DNA of 64,000 nucleotides from Salegentibacter mishustinae (GCF_002900095.1 NZ_LLKN01000002.1:682001-746000), one strand, 5' to 3'; positions 32,482 through 40,884 are shown, counted from the first letter of the stretch. The notes: a model not told the origin generated them from the letters alone. Program-made: numbers and translations.

Positions 32482-32617
32482 GAGACTTTAGTAGGTTTTA
32501 AACACGGTGCAGAATTAGATCATAAATTTTATGATGAATTTATAAGCTTAATGCTGAAATCATTGATATTTTAGAAATAAGAGAAAAACTGATAACTCAA
32601 AACTGAAAACTGAGAAC
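32482..32617 (+). repeat. Intergenic segment with degenerate AACTgA repeats and a possible gene remnant
   Basis: The last 33 bp before fpg (32585-32617) are tandem variants of AAAACTGA/TAACTCA, the same style as the repeats around the two four-helix-bundle genes. Upstream, short frames read HGAELDHKFYDEFISL and, one frame over, EIIDILEIREKLITQN; joined by a frameshift they would look like the helical end of a small protein. This may be a decayed S23-type element, but the identification is weak. Confidence 0.3.
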
Positions 32618-33403
32618 ATGCCAGAATTACCAGAAGTTGCTTACCAAAAAAAATACGCTGATGCTACTATTTTACATAAGAAGATCGTTAAAGTAGAAAC
32701 CGGGGATAAAAAGATCTACCAGTCAGATAAAAGTGAATTTGTAGAAACCCTAAAAGACAATCAATTTACCGGAAGCGAACGCCTGGGGAAATACTTATTT
32801 CTAAATTTAGAAAAGAATGGCGTTTTGGTAGTGCATTTTGGAATGACGGGAAAACTGGAATACTATCAACATGAGGAGATGCCCAAATATGCGCAACTCA
32901 CACTTACTTTCGAAGATCATTCCAGGGTTTCCTTTACCTGCCCGCGTAAATTCGGGAAACTTTATTTAGCTAAAAATTTAGCTGAGTTTCAGAAAGCGAA
33001 CGATCTGGGAGTTGATGCACTTGCCCTTACAAAAAAACAGTTTTTCGAAATTTTAGATGGTAAAACCGGAACGATCAAAGGCTTGCTTATGAATCAAAAA
33101 CTAATCGCTGGAATTGGAAATTTGTATGCCGATGAGGTGCTTTTTCAATCTAAAGTTCATCCAACAAGCAAAGTTGATAAACTTTCGGAAAAAGAGAAGC
33201 AGGAGGTTTTTAAAGAGATCGAAGAAGTATTGGAAGTGGTAAAAGAAGCCAGGGTAGAAGGGAAGAAACTCCCGAAGTCTTATCTAACTAAGGCGCGCAA
33301 AAAAGACGCAGAATGCCCCAGGGAGAACGGTAAAATTGAACAAATTAAAGTTTCTGGGAGAACTACTTATTTTTGTCCTACCTGTCAACAGGAAAAATCT
33401 TAG
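32618..33403 (+). CDS. Fpg/Nei-family DNA glycosylase
   Basis: 261 residues. The N-terminus PELPEV gives the catalytic Pro and Glu of formamidopyrimidine-DNA glycosylases, which excise oxidised purines and nick at the abasic site. The block RLGKYLFLNL with Lys, and the helix-two-turn-helix with NQKLIAGIGNLYADEVLF, are present. The C-terminal zinc finger is degenerate: it has CP followed by REN in place of the first CxxC, and only CPTC remains. Family members with an altered finger can use a zincless version. Specificity (8-oxoG or other) is not decided by sequence alone. Confidence 0.9.
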   Translation: MPELPEVAYQKKYADATILHKKIVKVETGDKKIYQSDKSEFVETLKDNQFTGSERLGKYLFLNLEKNGVLVVHFGMTGKLEYYQHEEMPKYAQLTLTFEDHSRVSFTCPRKFGKLYLAKNLAEFQKANDLGVDALALTKKQFFEILDGKTGTIKGLLMNQKLIAGIGNLYADEVLFQSKVHPTSKVDKLSEKEKQEVFKEIEEVLEVVKEARVEGKKLPKSYLTKARKKDAECPRENGKIEQIKVSGRTTYFCPTCQQEKS

Positions 33404-33406
33404 AAT

Positions 33407-34060
33407 TTAAACTTTTCCGTTCCACTCCGCATAAAATTGCTCCAGGTAAAGTTCCATAAATTCATGGCGCTTTTGTGCGATCTCCTTTCCTGTTTTAGTG
33501 TTCATTCGGTCTTTTAGTAAAAGCAATTTTTCATAAAAATGATTGATGGTGGGTGCAGTAGAAGCTTTGTATTCTTCTTTGCTCATATTCAGTTCTGGCT
33601 TAATTTCTGGATCGTAAAGAGCGCGGGCTTTAAAGCCGCCATAATTAAAGGTTCGGGCAATTCCTATCGCACCCAACGCATCTAACCTGTCGGCATCCTG
33701 AACAATCTCCAATTCTATAGAATTAAATTCCTGCTGAATATTTCCGCCTTTAAAAGATACATTTTCGATGATTTTTACCACGTGATCTATAACTTCAGGA
33801 TCAACCTGTTCTTTCTGAAGAAATGTTGATGCCACTTTGGGTCCAACACTTTCATCCCCATTATGAAATTTAGAATCTGCGATATCGTGCAGCAAAGCTC
33901 CTAATTCCACGATAAAAAGATCAGCATCTTCACTTTTTGCGATCAGTTTAGCATTATTCCAAACCCGCTGAATATGAAACCAGTCGTGACCACCTTCAGC
34001 ATTTTTAAGGGTTTCTTTTACGAAGGCTTCGGTGTTTTTTAATATTTGGGGTCTGTTCAT
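33407..34060 (-). CDS. HD-domain phosphohydrolase
   Basis: 217 residues with a canonical HD domain: His in GHDWFHIQRVWNNA (about 24-28), LLHDIADSKFHNGDE with the HD pair (about 58), and the distal Asp in VQDADRLDALGAIGIAR (about 130). This YedJ/YpgQ-like form hydrolyses nucleoside phosphates or related substrates with a bound divalent metal; the physiological substrate is unknown. It converges with fpg (3 bp apart) and follows plsC on the same strand across a hairpin. Confidence 0.9.
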   Translation of the reverse strand: MNRPQILKNTEAFVKETLKNAEGGHDWFHIQRVWNNAKLIAKSEDADLFIVELGALLHDIADSKFHNGDESVGPKVASTFLQKEQVDPEVIDHVVKIIENVSFKGGNIQQEFNSIELEIVQDADRLDALGAIGIARTFNYGGFKARALYDPEIKPELNMSKEEYKASTAPTINHFYEKLLLLKDRMNTKTGKEIAQKRHEFMELYLEQFYAEWNGKV

Positions 34061-34071
34061 TGATGATAATT

Positions 34072-34104
34072 AAACCTCACAGGTCTCCAAAACCTGTAAG
34101 GTTT
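34072..34104. repeat. Imperfect hairpin repeat between plsC and the HD gene
   Basis: AAACCTCACAGGT (34072-34084) and ACCTGTAAGGTTT (34092-34104) form a 13-bp stem with one mismatch. AACCT-cACAGGT palindromes of this sort are frequent small repeats in flavobacteria (from memory). Confidence 0.6.
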
Positions 34105-34109
34105 GGTTG

Positions 34110-34841
34110 TTATTTTATATCTGCAATAATTGTTCTTTCAACTTTTGCCGCTAAACTTTCAGGATCGCCCGATGCTACAGGAATAGGCTCGTGAACTTTC
34201 ACTTTTATATGAACGCCGGGTTCCATCGGGAAATTACCATGTTTAAAAAGTTTCCATGAATTATTTATGGTAATGGGAACTATTAAAGCTTCGGGCATTT
34301 GTTTAAAAAGTAGTTGCATTCCACTAACTGCAAATCTTTTTGGAGCTCCATCCCGGCTGCGGGTTCCTTCAGGAAAAATCACCGCAGAACGATTAGTTTC
34401 ATTAAGATACTTTGCGAATTTAGCCATTTTAGTAAGCGATTCCCGCTTATTCTTTCGGTCTATTAAAACCGAACCTCCATGGCGTAAATTAAAAGAAATA
34501 CTGGGAATTCCTTTTCCCAATTCCTTTTTACTTACAAATTTTGGATGGTGCTTCCGCAAATACCAGATTATTGGAGGAATATCATACATTCCCTGGTGGT
34601 TTGATATAAATATGCAGGGCTTCTCGATAGGGATATCCTGGGGATTTTCAAAGGTAAATCGTGTTCCTAATACATTTAGGCAACGCATTAAAAAGAAATT
34701 AAAAATATCTACACTTTTTTTATGAGCCTGGTATCCGCCAAGGTTTAAGCACAGCCACTGGATTGGATGAAAAACCAGCAGATTTAAAAAAAAGAAAAAA
34801 TAGAATAAAACCGTTAAGGGGTATGAAAGTATTTTTTTCAT
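34110..34841 (-). CDS. plsC: 1-acyl-sn-glycerol-3-phosphate acyltransferase
   Basis: 243 residues from the ATG at 34841 (a GTG one codon earlier is possible). An N-terminal membrane segment (about 3-25) is followed by the acyltransferase motifs: SNHQGMYDIPP (HxxxxD, about 82-87), GSVLIDRKN, FPEGTRSRDGAPKRF (about 155) and LIVPITINNSW. It acylates lysophosphatidic acid to phosphatidic acid at the inner membrane. It is a full-length paralogue of the fragment at the left edge of the window. Confidence 0.93.
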   Translation of the reverse strand: MKKILSYPLTVLFYFFFFLNLLVFHPIQWLCLNLGGYQAHKKSVDIFNFFLMRCLNVLGTRFTFENPQDIPIEKPCIFISNHQGMYDIPPIIWYLRKHHPKFVSKKELGKGIPSISFNLRHGGSVLIDRKNKRESLTKMAKFAKYLNETNRSAVIFPEGTRSRDGAPKRFAVSGMQLLFKQMPEALIVPITINNSWKLFKHGNFPMEPGVHIKVKVHEPIPVASGDPESLAAKVERTIIADIK

Positions 34842-34913
34842 CACATAGATTATGCGGCTAAATTAAGTATTTAAGCCGAAAACCTACAAATACAAATGTG
34901 GGAAAGGGAAATA

Positions 34914-35046
34914 AAAAAGGTCTGAAAGAGCTTTAAGAACGTCATCCTGAATTTATTTCAGGATCTAACTTATAATTAGGTTAGAAGCTGAAACAATCCC
35001 GATGCTTCGGGGCAGCTTGACGAAAAGTGATCTTTCAGACCTTTTT
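34914..35046. terminator. Bidirectional terminator whose loop holds an inserted repeat
   Basis: AAAAAGGTCTGAAAGA (34914-34929) and its exact complement TCTTTCAGACCTTTTT (35031-35046) would make a strong 16-bp terminator, but they are separated by 101 bp. The separating DNA is a repeat-like element (34940-35022). It lies between brxA-type and plsC genes on the minus strand. Confidence 0.75.
34940..35022. mobile_element. Small repeat element inside a terminator loop
   Basis: 83 bp with ends CGTCA and TGACG, containing GTCATCCTGA, a hairpin CCTGAA-N6-TTCAGG, and a second hairpin CCCGA-TGCT-TCGGG. This matches the style of the CGTCATtCTGAA...TGACG repeats common in flavobacterial intergenic regions (from memory). 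It has no coding capacity, so it would need a transposase in trans, or be a REP-like repeat. Confidence 0.55.
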
Positions 35047-35069
35047 CTATGATTTATACTAGCTGCCGC

Positions 35070-35480
35070 TTAACAGAACTCGTTATAAGCTCCGGTAAGG
35101 TTCTCAGCAATCATTTCAGCCGGGCGGCCTTCAATGTGGTGACGCTCTAGCATATGTACTAATTCACCATCTTTAAAAAGTGCCATAGAAGGCGAAGATG
35201 GAGGGAAAGGTACCATTAAGCTACGAGCTTTGTCTGTAGCTTCTTTGTCAACCCCTGCGAAAACAGTTACTAAATTATCTGGTTTCTTTGCATTCTGTAA
35301 AGAGATTCTGGCGCCTGGTCTTGCATTAGCGGCAGCACATCCACAAACCGAATTTACAACTACCAGGGTAGTTCCTTCTTTCTTCATTGCGTTCTCTACA
35401 TCTTCTACAGTGTGTAATTCTTCAAAACCAATGCTGGTAAGGTCTTCACGCATAGGTTTTACTAAATCTGCTGGATACAT
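35070..35480 (-). CDS. BrxA/BrxB-family bacilliredoxin
   Basis: 136 residues with a thioredoxin-like fold and the CGC active site in VVNSVCGCAAANARPGA (Cys 46 and Cys 48), the hallmark of BrxA/BrxB (YphP/YqiW, DUF1094). In Firmicutes these proteins remove bacillithiol from oxidised proteins; whether this organism makes bacillithiol cannot be read from the window. It is a single gene with its own upstream region. Confidence 0.92.
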   Translation of the reverse strand: MYPADLVKPMREDLTSIGFEELHTVEDVENAMKKEGTTLVVVNSVCGCAAANARPGARISLQNAKKPDNLVTVFAGVDKEATDKARSLMVPFPPSSPSMALFKDGELVHMLERHHIEGRPAEMIAENLTGAYNEFC

Positions 35481-35682
35481 ATATTTGTTTTTTTTGTATT
35501 AAACTTTAGTAAGTAACAAAGATACCAAATTAACTTCAGCTGCCCATATTCCAATTAATTATGTGCGAATAGCTTAAATTGATGAACTTGACTAAATATT
35601 TGGTCGAAATGCACGACTCAAGCTAACAAAATTTCGGGCGAAGGCTTTGGGGCTTTTGAATCTCATTTAATGAGTAAAATAG

Positions 35683-35690
35683 TATCTTTG
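35683..35690 (+). promoter_or_regulatory. -7 element of the DjlA-like gene promoter
   Basis: TATCTTTG, an exact TAnnTTTG match, lies 22 bp before the ATG at 35713. The -33 TTTG at 35655-35658 is farther than usual (24 bp). Confidence 0.5.
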
Positions 35691-35712
35691 CCGCTTATTT
35701 AAAATTTTCTTC

Positions 35713-36450
35713 ATGTTTAAATGGATTGCCGCAGTACTTGGCTATATGTATTTCCGGTTTCCGGGAGCGATTTTAGGTTTTATAATAGGAACGCTTATAG
35801 ATAACTGGACGCGCGGAAGTGGCGGTGCATTTAAACAAATGTTTGGGCAGCAGGAAGAGCAAAAAGTTTCTCCAGGCGATTTTGAACTTAACCTACTTTC
35901 TTTATGTTCCCTTGTAATTAAAGCCGATGGCCAGGTTTCTCAGTCTGAAATGGACTATGTACGCTCCTATTTTGTTCAGGCTTACGGGAAAGAACGCGCC
36001 AATGCAACATTTAGAACCTTTAATGAACTAATTAAAAATCGTGAAATTTCGGCATCAAGAATTTCACAATATTTGGCTGCCAGAACAAAGTATCCTGCGC
36101 GTTTGCAAATTATTCACTTTCTCTTCGGAATAGCGCAAGCCGATGGCCGCGTTAGTGAAGCTGAGGCTCGCGTGATCCAGGAAATTGCCGGCTATCTTAG
36201 AATTGGCCGAATGGATTTTGAAAGCCTAAAAGCCATGTTCTTTAAATCGGCCGATAATGCTTATAAAATCCTTGAAATTGAAAAATCGGCTACTGATGCT
36301 GAGGTTAAAAAAGCATACAGAAATATGGTTAAAAAATATCATCCCGATAAATTAGGCCATATGGATGAAGCTTATAGAAAAGGAGCTCGCGAAAAATTCA
36401 ATAAAGTCCAAGAAGCCTACGACCAAATTCAGAAGGAACGCGGACTTTAG
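35713..36450 (+). CDS. DjlA-like protein with TerB and J domains
   Basis: 245 residues. An N-terminal hydrophobic, Gly-rich segment (about 5-30) likely anchors it in the membrane, followed by a TerB-like helical domain (about 55-170; LCSLVIKADGQVSQSEMDYV, repeated as FGIAQADGRVSEAEARVI) and a C-terminal J domain (about 185-245) with YRNMVKKYHPDK giving the HPD motif. It is expected to recruit DnaK at the inner membrane. Its stop overlaps the stop of the convergent TonB receptor gene. Confidence 0.9.
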   Translation: MFKWIAAVLGYMYFRFPGAILGFIIGTLIDNWTRGSGGAFKQMFGQQEEQKVSPGDFELNLLSLCSLVIKADGQVSQSEMDYVRSYFVQAYGKERANATFRTFNELIKNREISASRISQYLAARTKYPARLQIIHFLFGIAQADGRVSEAEARVIQEIAGYLRIGRMDFESLKAMFFKSADNAYKILEIEKSATDAEVKKAYRNMVKKYHPDKLGHMDEAYRKGAREKFNKVQEAYDQIQKERGL

Positions 36451-38717
36451 AAATTATATTTTAAATTCAGCATAAAATTTCTGCCCGGGCTACTCACATT
36501 AAATGCTCTTAAAATTGACATATGGTCTACATAGTTTTTATTTAAAGTATTATAAACTGTAATGCCCGTTTCCAGCTGATCGTTTCCTAAATTAAATTTC
36601 TTACTTACTCCTAAATTAAGCAAAGTATAACCGGCTGTAGTTTCTTCGTTAAGACCGGCCCTGTTCTGGTCACTTACCAATCTTAATTTTGAAAAAGCAT
36701 AGAGCGATCTATCTTTTAAGCCAAAATAGCCAACTTCCAGATTAAAATTATCTGGGGGAATAAAACTCAAGTTTCTATCGTTTTTAAGATCTTCTGCCCT
36801 TACAATAGCTCCTGAAAATTTTGTTTCCAGGCGTTGTTGTTGAAGCCAGGTATGTTTTATCTCAAATTCAAATCCGTATAAGTTAGCATCGGTTTGGAGG
36901 TAAGACCAAACTTCCAGATTTTGATTTGGCAAGCTTTCATCGGTAGCAGTGAAATAAATAGAATTGTTTACCCGGCTACCAAATGCTGAAAAAGTACTTT
37001 CAAACCTGTTGTTTCTGTAGGTATAACTTAAATCTGCCTGTACACTTTGTTCCCTGCCAAATTGATCGTTTCCCTTTTCAAATCGGCTGGTGCCGGGATG
37101 CGGACCGTTAGAGAATAATTCAGCCAGATCTGGCGCTCTAAAACCGGTAGAGAAGTTAAATTTTAATTGGTTGTTAGCATTGAATTTTTTAGTAGCGCCA
37201 ATAGAACCCGTAAAACCATTAAATGTTCTGGTAAGTTTTCGATTTTCAGGATTTCCGGGAAGAATAAAGTCTTCTGCCATTAGTTCTTCCGAACTGGCAT
37301 CAGCAGTAACATTTCTATAGTCGTAACGAAGGGCGCCCTGAAAAAACCAACTGTCAATATCTAAACTGGCCAGGTAGTAAATTCCGTTTTCAAAGATTTC
37401 GGCATCAGGAATTAGAAATTCCTGCGAATTTTTAATATTCTGGGTTTTTACAAAACTTCCCTGGGTTCCTAAGCTATGTTTTATTTTTCCGTTAGGTAAA
37501 GTTATTCTTGCATTGTAAAAGCTATGATTTTGCTGCAATCCAAGATCTACAAGACCAAAATCCTGCTCCACTTCCTTTCTATTATTTGAGTGATGTGAAA
37601 GGTGCAAAGAAGTTTCAAAATTCTCGTGTTGTGTAGTTTGATTATAAGAAAGTAAATAATCTTTTACTTCCTGAAACGGCAGTTGCATTTCCCTATCGTT
37701 TCGGCTGGTTGCAAGGCTTTTTGAATCCTGCATTTCTTCATCTAGGATTATCCCTAAATTCTGGTCATTAAAGGAAAATGATAATTTATTCTGAAAGTTT
37801 TCTTTTTCAATTCCGGTGTGTAGTCTTAGTGTCTTCGTATTGAATCGGCTGTTTCCAATTAATCTTCCATTCCCGTTTTTATAATCGGCGTGATTTTCAT
37901 AGGCAAGATCGGTAGCTATAAAAATTCCATTTTCAAAAGATTTCCCCAGAGAAACATAGGTGCGAATACCGTTAGAAACGCTATTAAAAGTAGTCCCAAT
38001 ATTTCCGGAAAGCTTAGTAGATTCTTTATAAAACTCATCATCCTGGGTGAGTAGAACACCGCCCAAAGCACCTGAACCATATAAAACGGAAGCAGGACCT
38101 TTAATAACTTCTACTTTTTTAATACCAAGGTCATTAATTCCCAGGCCGTGATCTGCGCCCCACTGGTGATTTTCCAGCTTATTTCCCTGGTAAATAGTAA
38201 CTACCCTCGAGAAGCCAAGTCCGCGGATAAAAGGTTTCACGATACCCTGTCCAAACTCTGCTCCATAAACGCCAGGAATTTCCCGTAAACTACCCATCAT
38301 CCCGTTAGGATTTCCTTTAGTTTCAATACCCCGCATATCTATGCTGGATACATTATAAGGGGTGCGGCGTGTAAGCCCCGTTTGTGTATCTACAATCAAG
38401 ACCTCATTAAGTTCTTCAGAAGATTTCTTCAGTTCAACATTAAGGGTTTTGCTTTGTTCTTCTTTTATTAGAATTTCATGATTAACCTTTTTAAAACCAA
38501 TAGCGCTAATCTCAATACTATGATTCCCTGCCGGAATATTTTTCAATAGGAATTTACCGTCCTTATCTGCAGTAGTGCCAAGGTTTGAAGCTTTGATGTA
38601 GACATTTGCAAAAGCCACAGTGCTGCCTTCGGAAGTGATTTCTCCCGAAAGTTTTCCCTGCTGGGCAAAGCCAGAAAAACTAGTTAGTGTAAAGAATATT
38701 ATTGCTAATGTTTTCAT
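36447..38717 (-). CDS. TonB-dependent receptor, ZnuD-like, next to metal regulator
   Basis: 756 residues: signal peptide (about 1-18), carboxypeptidase-regulatory-like domain (about 20-105), plug domain (about 115-235; GMMGSLREIPGVYGAEFGQG, GPASVLYGSGALGGVLL) and a 22-strand barrel ending LKYNF. In the barrel FRAPDLAELFSNGPHPGTSR followed by FEKGN resembles the zinc/heme receptor ZnuD. It is divergent from a DtxR/MntR-type regulator and ZIP transporter, with a palindromic candidate operator between them. Metal (Zn, Mn or Fe-chelate) uptake is the best inference. Confidence 0.9.
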   Translation of the reverse strand: MKTLAIIFFTLTSFSGFAQQGKLSGEITSEGSTVAFANVYIKASNLGTTADKDGKFLLKNIPAGNHSIEISAIGFKKVNHEILIKEEQSKTLNVELKKSSEELNEVLIVDTQTGLTRRTPYNVSSIDMRGIETKGNPNGMMGSLREIPGVYGAEFGQGIVKPFIRGLGFSRVVTIYQGNKLENHQWGADHGLGINDLGIKKVEVIKGPASVLYGSGALGGVLLTQDDEFYKESTKLSGNIGTTFNSVSNGIRTYVSLGKSFENGIFIATDLAYENHADYKNGNGRLIGNSRFNTKTLRLHTGIEKENFQNKLSFSFNDQNLGIILDEEMQDSKSLATSRNDREMQLPFQEVKDYLLSYNQTTQHENFETSLHLSHHSNNRKEVEQDFGLVDLGLQQNHSFYNARITLPNGKIKHSLGTQGSFVKTQNIKNSQEFLIPDAEIFENGIYYLASLDIDSWFFQGALRYDYRNVTADASSEELMAEDFILPGNPENRKLTRTFNGFTGSIGATKKFNANNQLKFNFSTGFRAPDLAELFSNGPHPGTSRFEKGNDQFGREQSVQADLSYTYRNNRFESTFSAFGSRVNNSIYFTATDESLPNQNLEVWSYLQTDANLYGFEFEIKHTWLQQQRLETKFSGAIVRAEDLKNDRNLSFIPPDNFNLEVGYFGLKDRSLYAFSKLRLVSDQNRAGLNEETTAGYTLLNLGVSKKFNLGNDQLETGITVYNTLNKNYVDHMSILRAFNVSSPGRNFMLNLKYNF

Positions 38718-38731
38718 TTTCTTATTTTTGT

Positions 38732-38739
38732 CAAAACTA
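38732..38739 (-). promoter_or_regulatory. -7 element of the TonB receptor promoter
   Basis: On the minus strand TAGTTTTG matches TAnnTTTG about 15 bp before the receptor's ATG. The palindrome at 38749-38764 lies directly upstream, between the expected -33 and -7, so a bound repressor would block this promoter. Confidence 0.5.
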
Positions 38740-38748
38740 TAAAATAAA

Positions 38749-38764
38749 TTTAGATAAGTCTAAA
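38749..38764. promoter_or_regulatory. Candidate DtxR/MntR-family operator
   Basis: TTTAGA-TAAG-TCTAAA, a perfect 6-bp inverted repeat, lies between the divergent receptor and regulator genes. It touches the receptor's promoter and ends 2 bp before the -33 TTG of the regulator. Its form resembles known DtxR-type boxes. Binding is inferred, not shown. Confidence 0.55.
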
Positions 38765-38766
38765 AA

Positions 38767-38796
38767 TTGGTTTTTAATTTTAAAAATGTATTTTTG
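38767..38796 (+). promoter_or_regulatory. Promoter of the metal-dependent regulator gene
   Basis: TTG (38767-38769), 19 bp, TATTTTTG (38789-38796) is a full match to the Bacteroidetes promoter form, with a leader of about 70 nt before the ATG at 38874. Confidence 0.65.
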
Positions 38797-38873
38797 GGAA
38801 ATGCAAACTACCTCCAAGTTAGATATCGAGGTGCTGGTGGCTTTGAATTTCGATTATCAAGTAAATTAGAAGT

Positions 38874-39530
38874 ATGTTTAGTTTTTCAGAAGAAAATTAT
38901 CTTAAAGCGATTTTTCATTTAGAAAGAAAGTACCAGGCCGGTGTGAGTACTAATGCCCTGGCGGAAGAAATGGAGACCAAGGCTTCCTCGGTGACCGATA
39001 TGATTAAAAAACTATCGGAAAAAGAATTGGTGATCTATAAGAAATACCAGGGAGTAAAACTGAGTGAATTGGGAGGGAAGACCGCTATCCAGGTAATTAG
39101 AAAGCACCGGTTGTGGGAATATTTTTTGGTAGAAAAGCTCAATTTTAATTGGGATGAAGTACACGATATAGCCGAACAGCTGGAACATATTAAATCTGAA
39201 AAACTTACCCGGGAGTTAGATAAATTCCTTGGTTTTCCTAAACGGGATCCTCACGGAGATCCTATTCCTGATGCTGAAGGAAACTTTAGTGTAGCTAATA
39301 AAATGCTGCTTTCTGAATTGGGGAAAGCAGAAAAAGGAATTTGTGTAGGCGTAAAAGATTCTTCATCAGAATTTTTAAGGTTTTTAGACAAGAACAATAT
39401 TTCCCTGGGGAAAGAAATTAAAGTACTTGAAAAAGAAGCTTTTGATGGGTCGATGCTAATTCTCATAGAAGAGAGAGAATTAAGAATTTCACAACTAATA
39501 TCAAATAATCTATATATAAAAATACAATAG
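38874..39530 (+). CDS. Metal-dependent transcriptional regulator (DtxR/MntR/IdeR family)
   Basis: 218 residues: winged helix (about 1-65; SFSEENYLKAIFHLERKY, LAEEMETKASSVTDMIKKL), metal-binding and dimerisation domain (about 65-140; KHRLWEYFLVEKLNFNWDEV, HDIAEQLEH, FPKRDPHGDPIPDAEG) and a C-terminal FeoA/SH3-like domain (about 145-215). The metal ligands His, Glu and Asp of MntR-type proteins are in place. It should repress uptake genes when Mn2+ or Fe2+ is plentiful. It is directly followed by a ZIP transporter gene and divergent to a TonB receptor. Confidence 0.94.
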   Translation: MFSFSEENYLKAIFHLERKYQAGVSTNALAEEMETKASSVTDMIKKLSEKELVIYKKYQGVKLSELGGKTAIQVIRKHRLWEYFLVEKLNFNWDEVHDIAEQLEHIKSEKLTRELDKFLGFPKRDPHGDPIPDAEGNFSVANKMLLSELGKAEKGICVGVKDSSSEFLRFLDKNNISLGKEIKVLEKEAFDGSMLILIEERELRISQLISNNLYIKIQ

Positions 39531-40352
39531 ATGGAAGAATTAATCGCTTATTTTGAGCAATTAGATCCGGTAACGGCAGCATTACTGGCTACAATTTTTA
39601 CCTGGTTACTTACCGCTGCGGGAGCTTCCCTGGTTTTTCTATTTAAAAAGATGAATAGAAAGTTATTTGACGGTATGCTAGGGTTTACCGGTGGTGTTAT
39701 GGTGGCTGCAAGTTTTTGGAGTTTATTGGCGCCAGGAATAGAAATGAGCCCCGGAGAAGGTTTTGAGAAAACAGTACCGCCTCTTGTAGGATTTGGGATG
39801 GGAGCACTTTTTCTATTCGGACTTGATAAAATACTGCCTCACCTGCATGTAAACTTTAAAATGAATGAAACCGAAGGAATTAAAACTCCCTGGCATAAAT
39901 CTGTTTTACTTACCCTTGCAATTACGTTGCATAATATTCCTGAAGGTTTAGCGGTTGGTGTGCTTTTTGGAGCTGCGGGTGCAGGTTTGGAAGGGGCTAG
40001 TATTGGTGGCGCTGTGGCTCTTGCTATTGGAATTGGTTTACAAAACTTTCCTGAAGGTTTTGCGGTTGCCATGCCGCTTCGAGGGCAGGGAATGAGCCGT
40101 TGGAAAAGTTTTAATTTTGGTCAGCTTTCGGCTATTGTCGAGCCTTTTGCTGCGGTGCTTGGTGCCTGGGCTGTAATGACTTTTGAGCCTATTTTACCAT
40201 ATGCACTTTCTTTTGCCGCCGGTGCGATGATCTTTGTTGTGGTGGAAGAAGTTGTGCCAGAATCTCAAAAGGGGAATTTTACCGATATACCAACTATGGG
40301 CTTTATTTTAGGCTTTATGGTGATGATGACCCTAGATGTTGGTTTGGGTTAA
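39531..40352 (+). CDS. ZIP-family metal transporter
   Basis: 273 residues with about eight membrane segments. Helices IV and V carry the metal-binding motifs TLAITLHNIPEGLAVGVLFG and IGIGLQNFPEGFAVAMPL, the ZupT/gufA-like HNxPEG and QNxPEG pair. These transporters take up Zn2+, Fe2+ or Mn2+. The ATG follows the regulator's stop codon without a gap, so the two form an operon, which suggests that the transported metal is the regulator's ligand. Confidence 0.93.
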   Translation: MEELIAYFEQLDPVTAALLATIFTWLLTAAGASLVFLFKKMNRKLFDGMLGFTGGVMVAASFWSLLAPGIEMSPGEGFEKTVPPLVGFGMGALFLFGLDKILPHLHVNFKMNETEGIKTPWHKSVLLTLAITLHNIPEGLAVGVLFGAAGAGLEGASIGGAVALAIGIGLQNFPEGFAVAMPLRGQGMSRWKSFNFGQLSAIVEPFAAVLGAWAVMTFEPILPYALSFAAGAMIFVVVEEVVPESQKGNFTDIPTMGFILGFMVMMTLDVGLG

Positions 40353-40401
40353 AATCTCTTGCAACATTTTAGTTGAGGTATAGTCTTTTTAATAAAGAAC
40401 T

Positions 40402-40884
40402 ATGCAAATAAACTCGAGATATATGAAATTGACTTACAATAACAGCATTTTTCCCGTTTTAAAATCAGCTTTGTTGGTTCTTAGTCTTTTTCTTTTTACT
40501 ATTTCAGCATCAGCGCAAGATGAAGCTGAAATTAAAACATATTTTGCAGAAACTCAGCTGGGAGAATCTTTCAATTTTAATGAAAGAACAATCCGGTTTA
40601 AAGAAGTGTTGGTAGACTCAAGATGCCCGAGCGATGTAACCTGTGTGAGAGCCGGGGAAGCAAAAATTCTGGTAGAAATATTTAAAGATGAAAAATCTTT
40701 AGGGCAAGAAATTATTACGGTGGGAGCAAATTTGAATTCTTTTAAAACCAGCCTGGCTAAATTTTTTGGGGAAGAATTGGACATAGAATTCCTTTCACTT
40801 TCTCCATATCCTAAAACTTCAAGGAAGATAAAAGCTTCAGATTATCAACTTAAGTTGAAAGTAACAGAGAGGGTGGAAGATTAA
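40402..40884 (+). CDS. Secreted hypothetical protein with paired Cys
   Basis: 160 residues with a signal peptide (LVLSLFLFTISASAQ, cleavage about 40; the start may be the Met seven codons in). The mature part contains VDSRCPSDVTCVRAGEAKI, a motif I have seen in flavobacterial secreted proteins, and ends in a Lys-rich segment. Function unknown. It follows the ZIP gene by 49 bp, and its stop codon shares bases with that of the convergent Cys-rich peptide gene. Confidence 0.7.
   Translation: MQINSRYMKLTYNNSIFPVLKSALLVLSLFLFTISASAQDEAEIKTYFAETQLGESFNFNERTIRFKEVLVDSRCPSDVTCVRAGEAKILVEIFKDEKSLGQEIITVGANLNSFKTSLAKFFGEELDIEFLSLSPYPKTSRKIKASDYQLKLKVTERVED

Noticed and set aside
35590-35660. Possible hairpin or repeat before the DjlA-like gene (CTTGA...TCAAG)
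   Set aside because: The pairing is short and broken; it may be part of a small repeat but I cannot define its ends.
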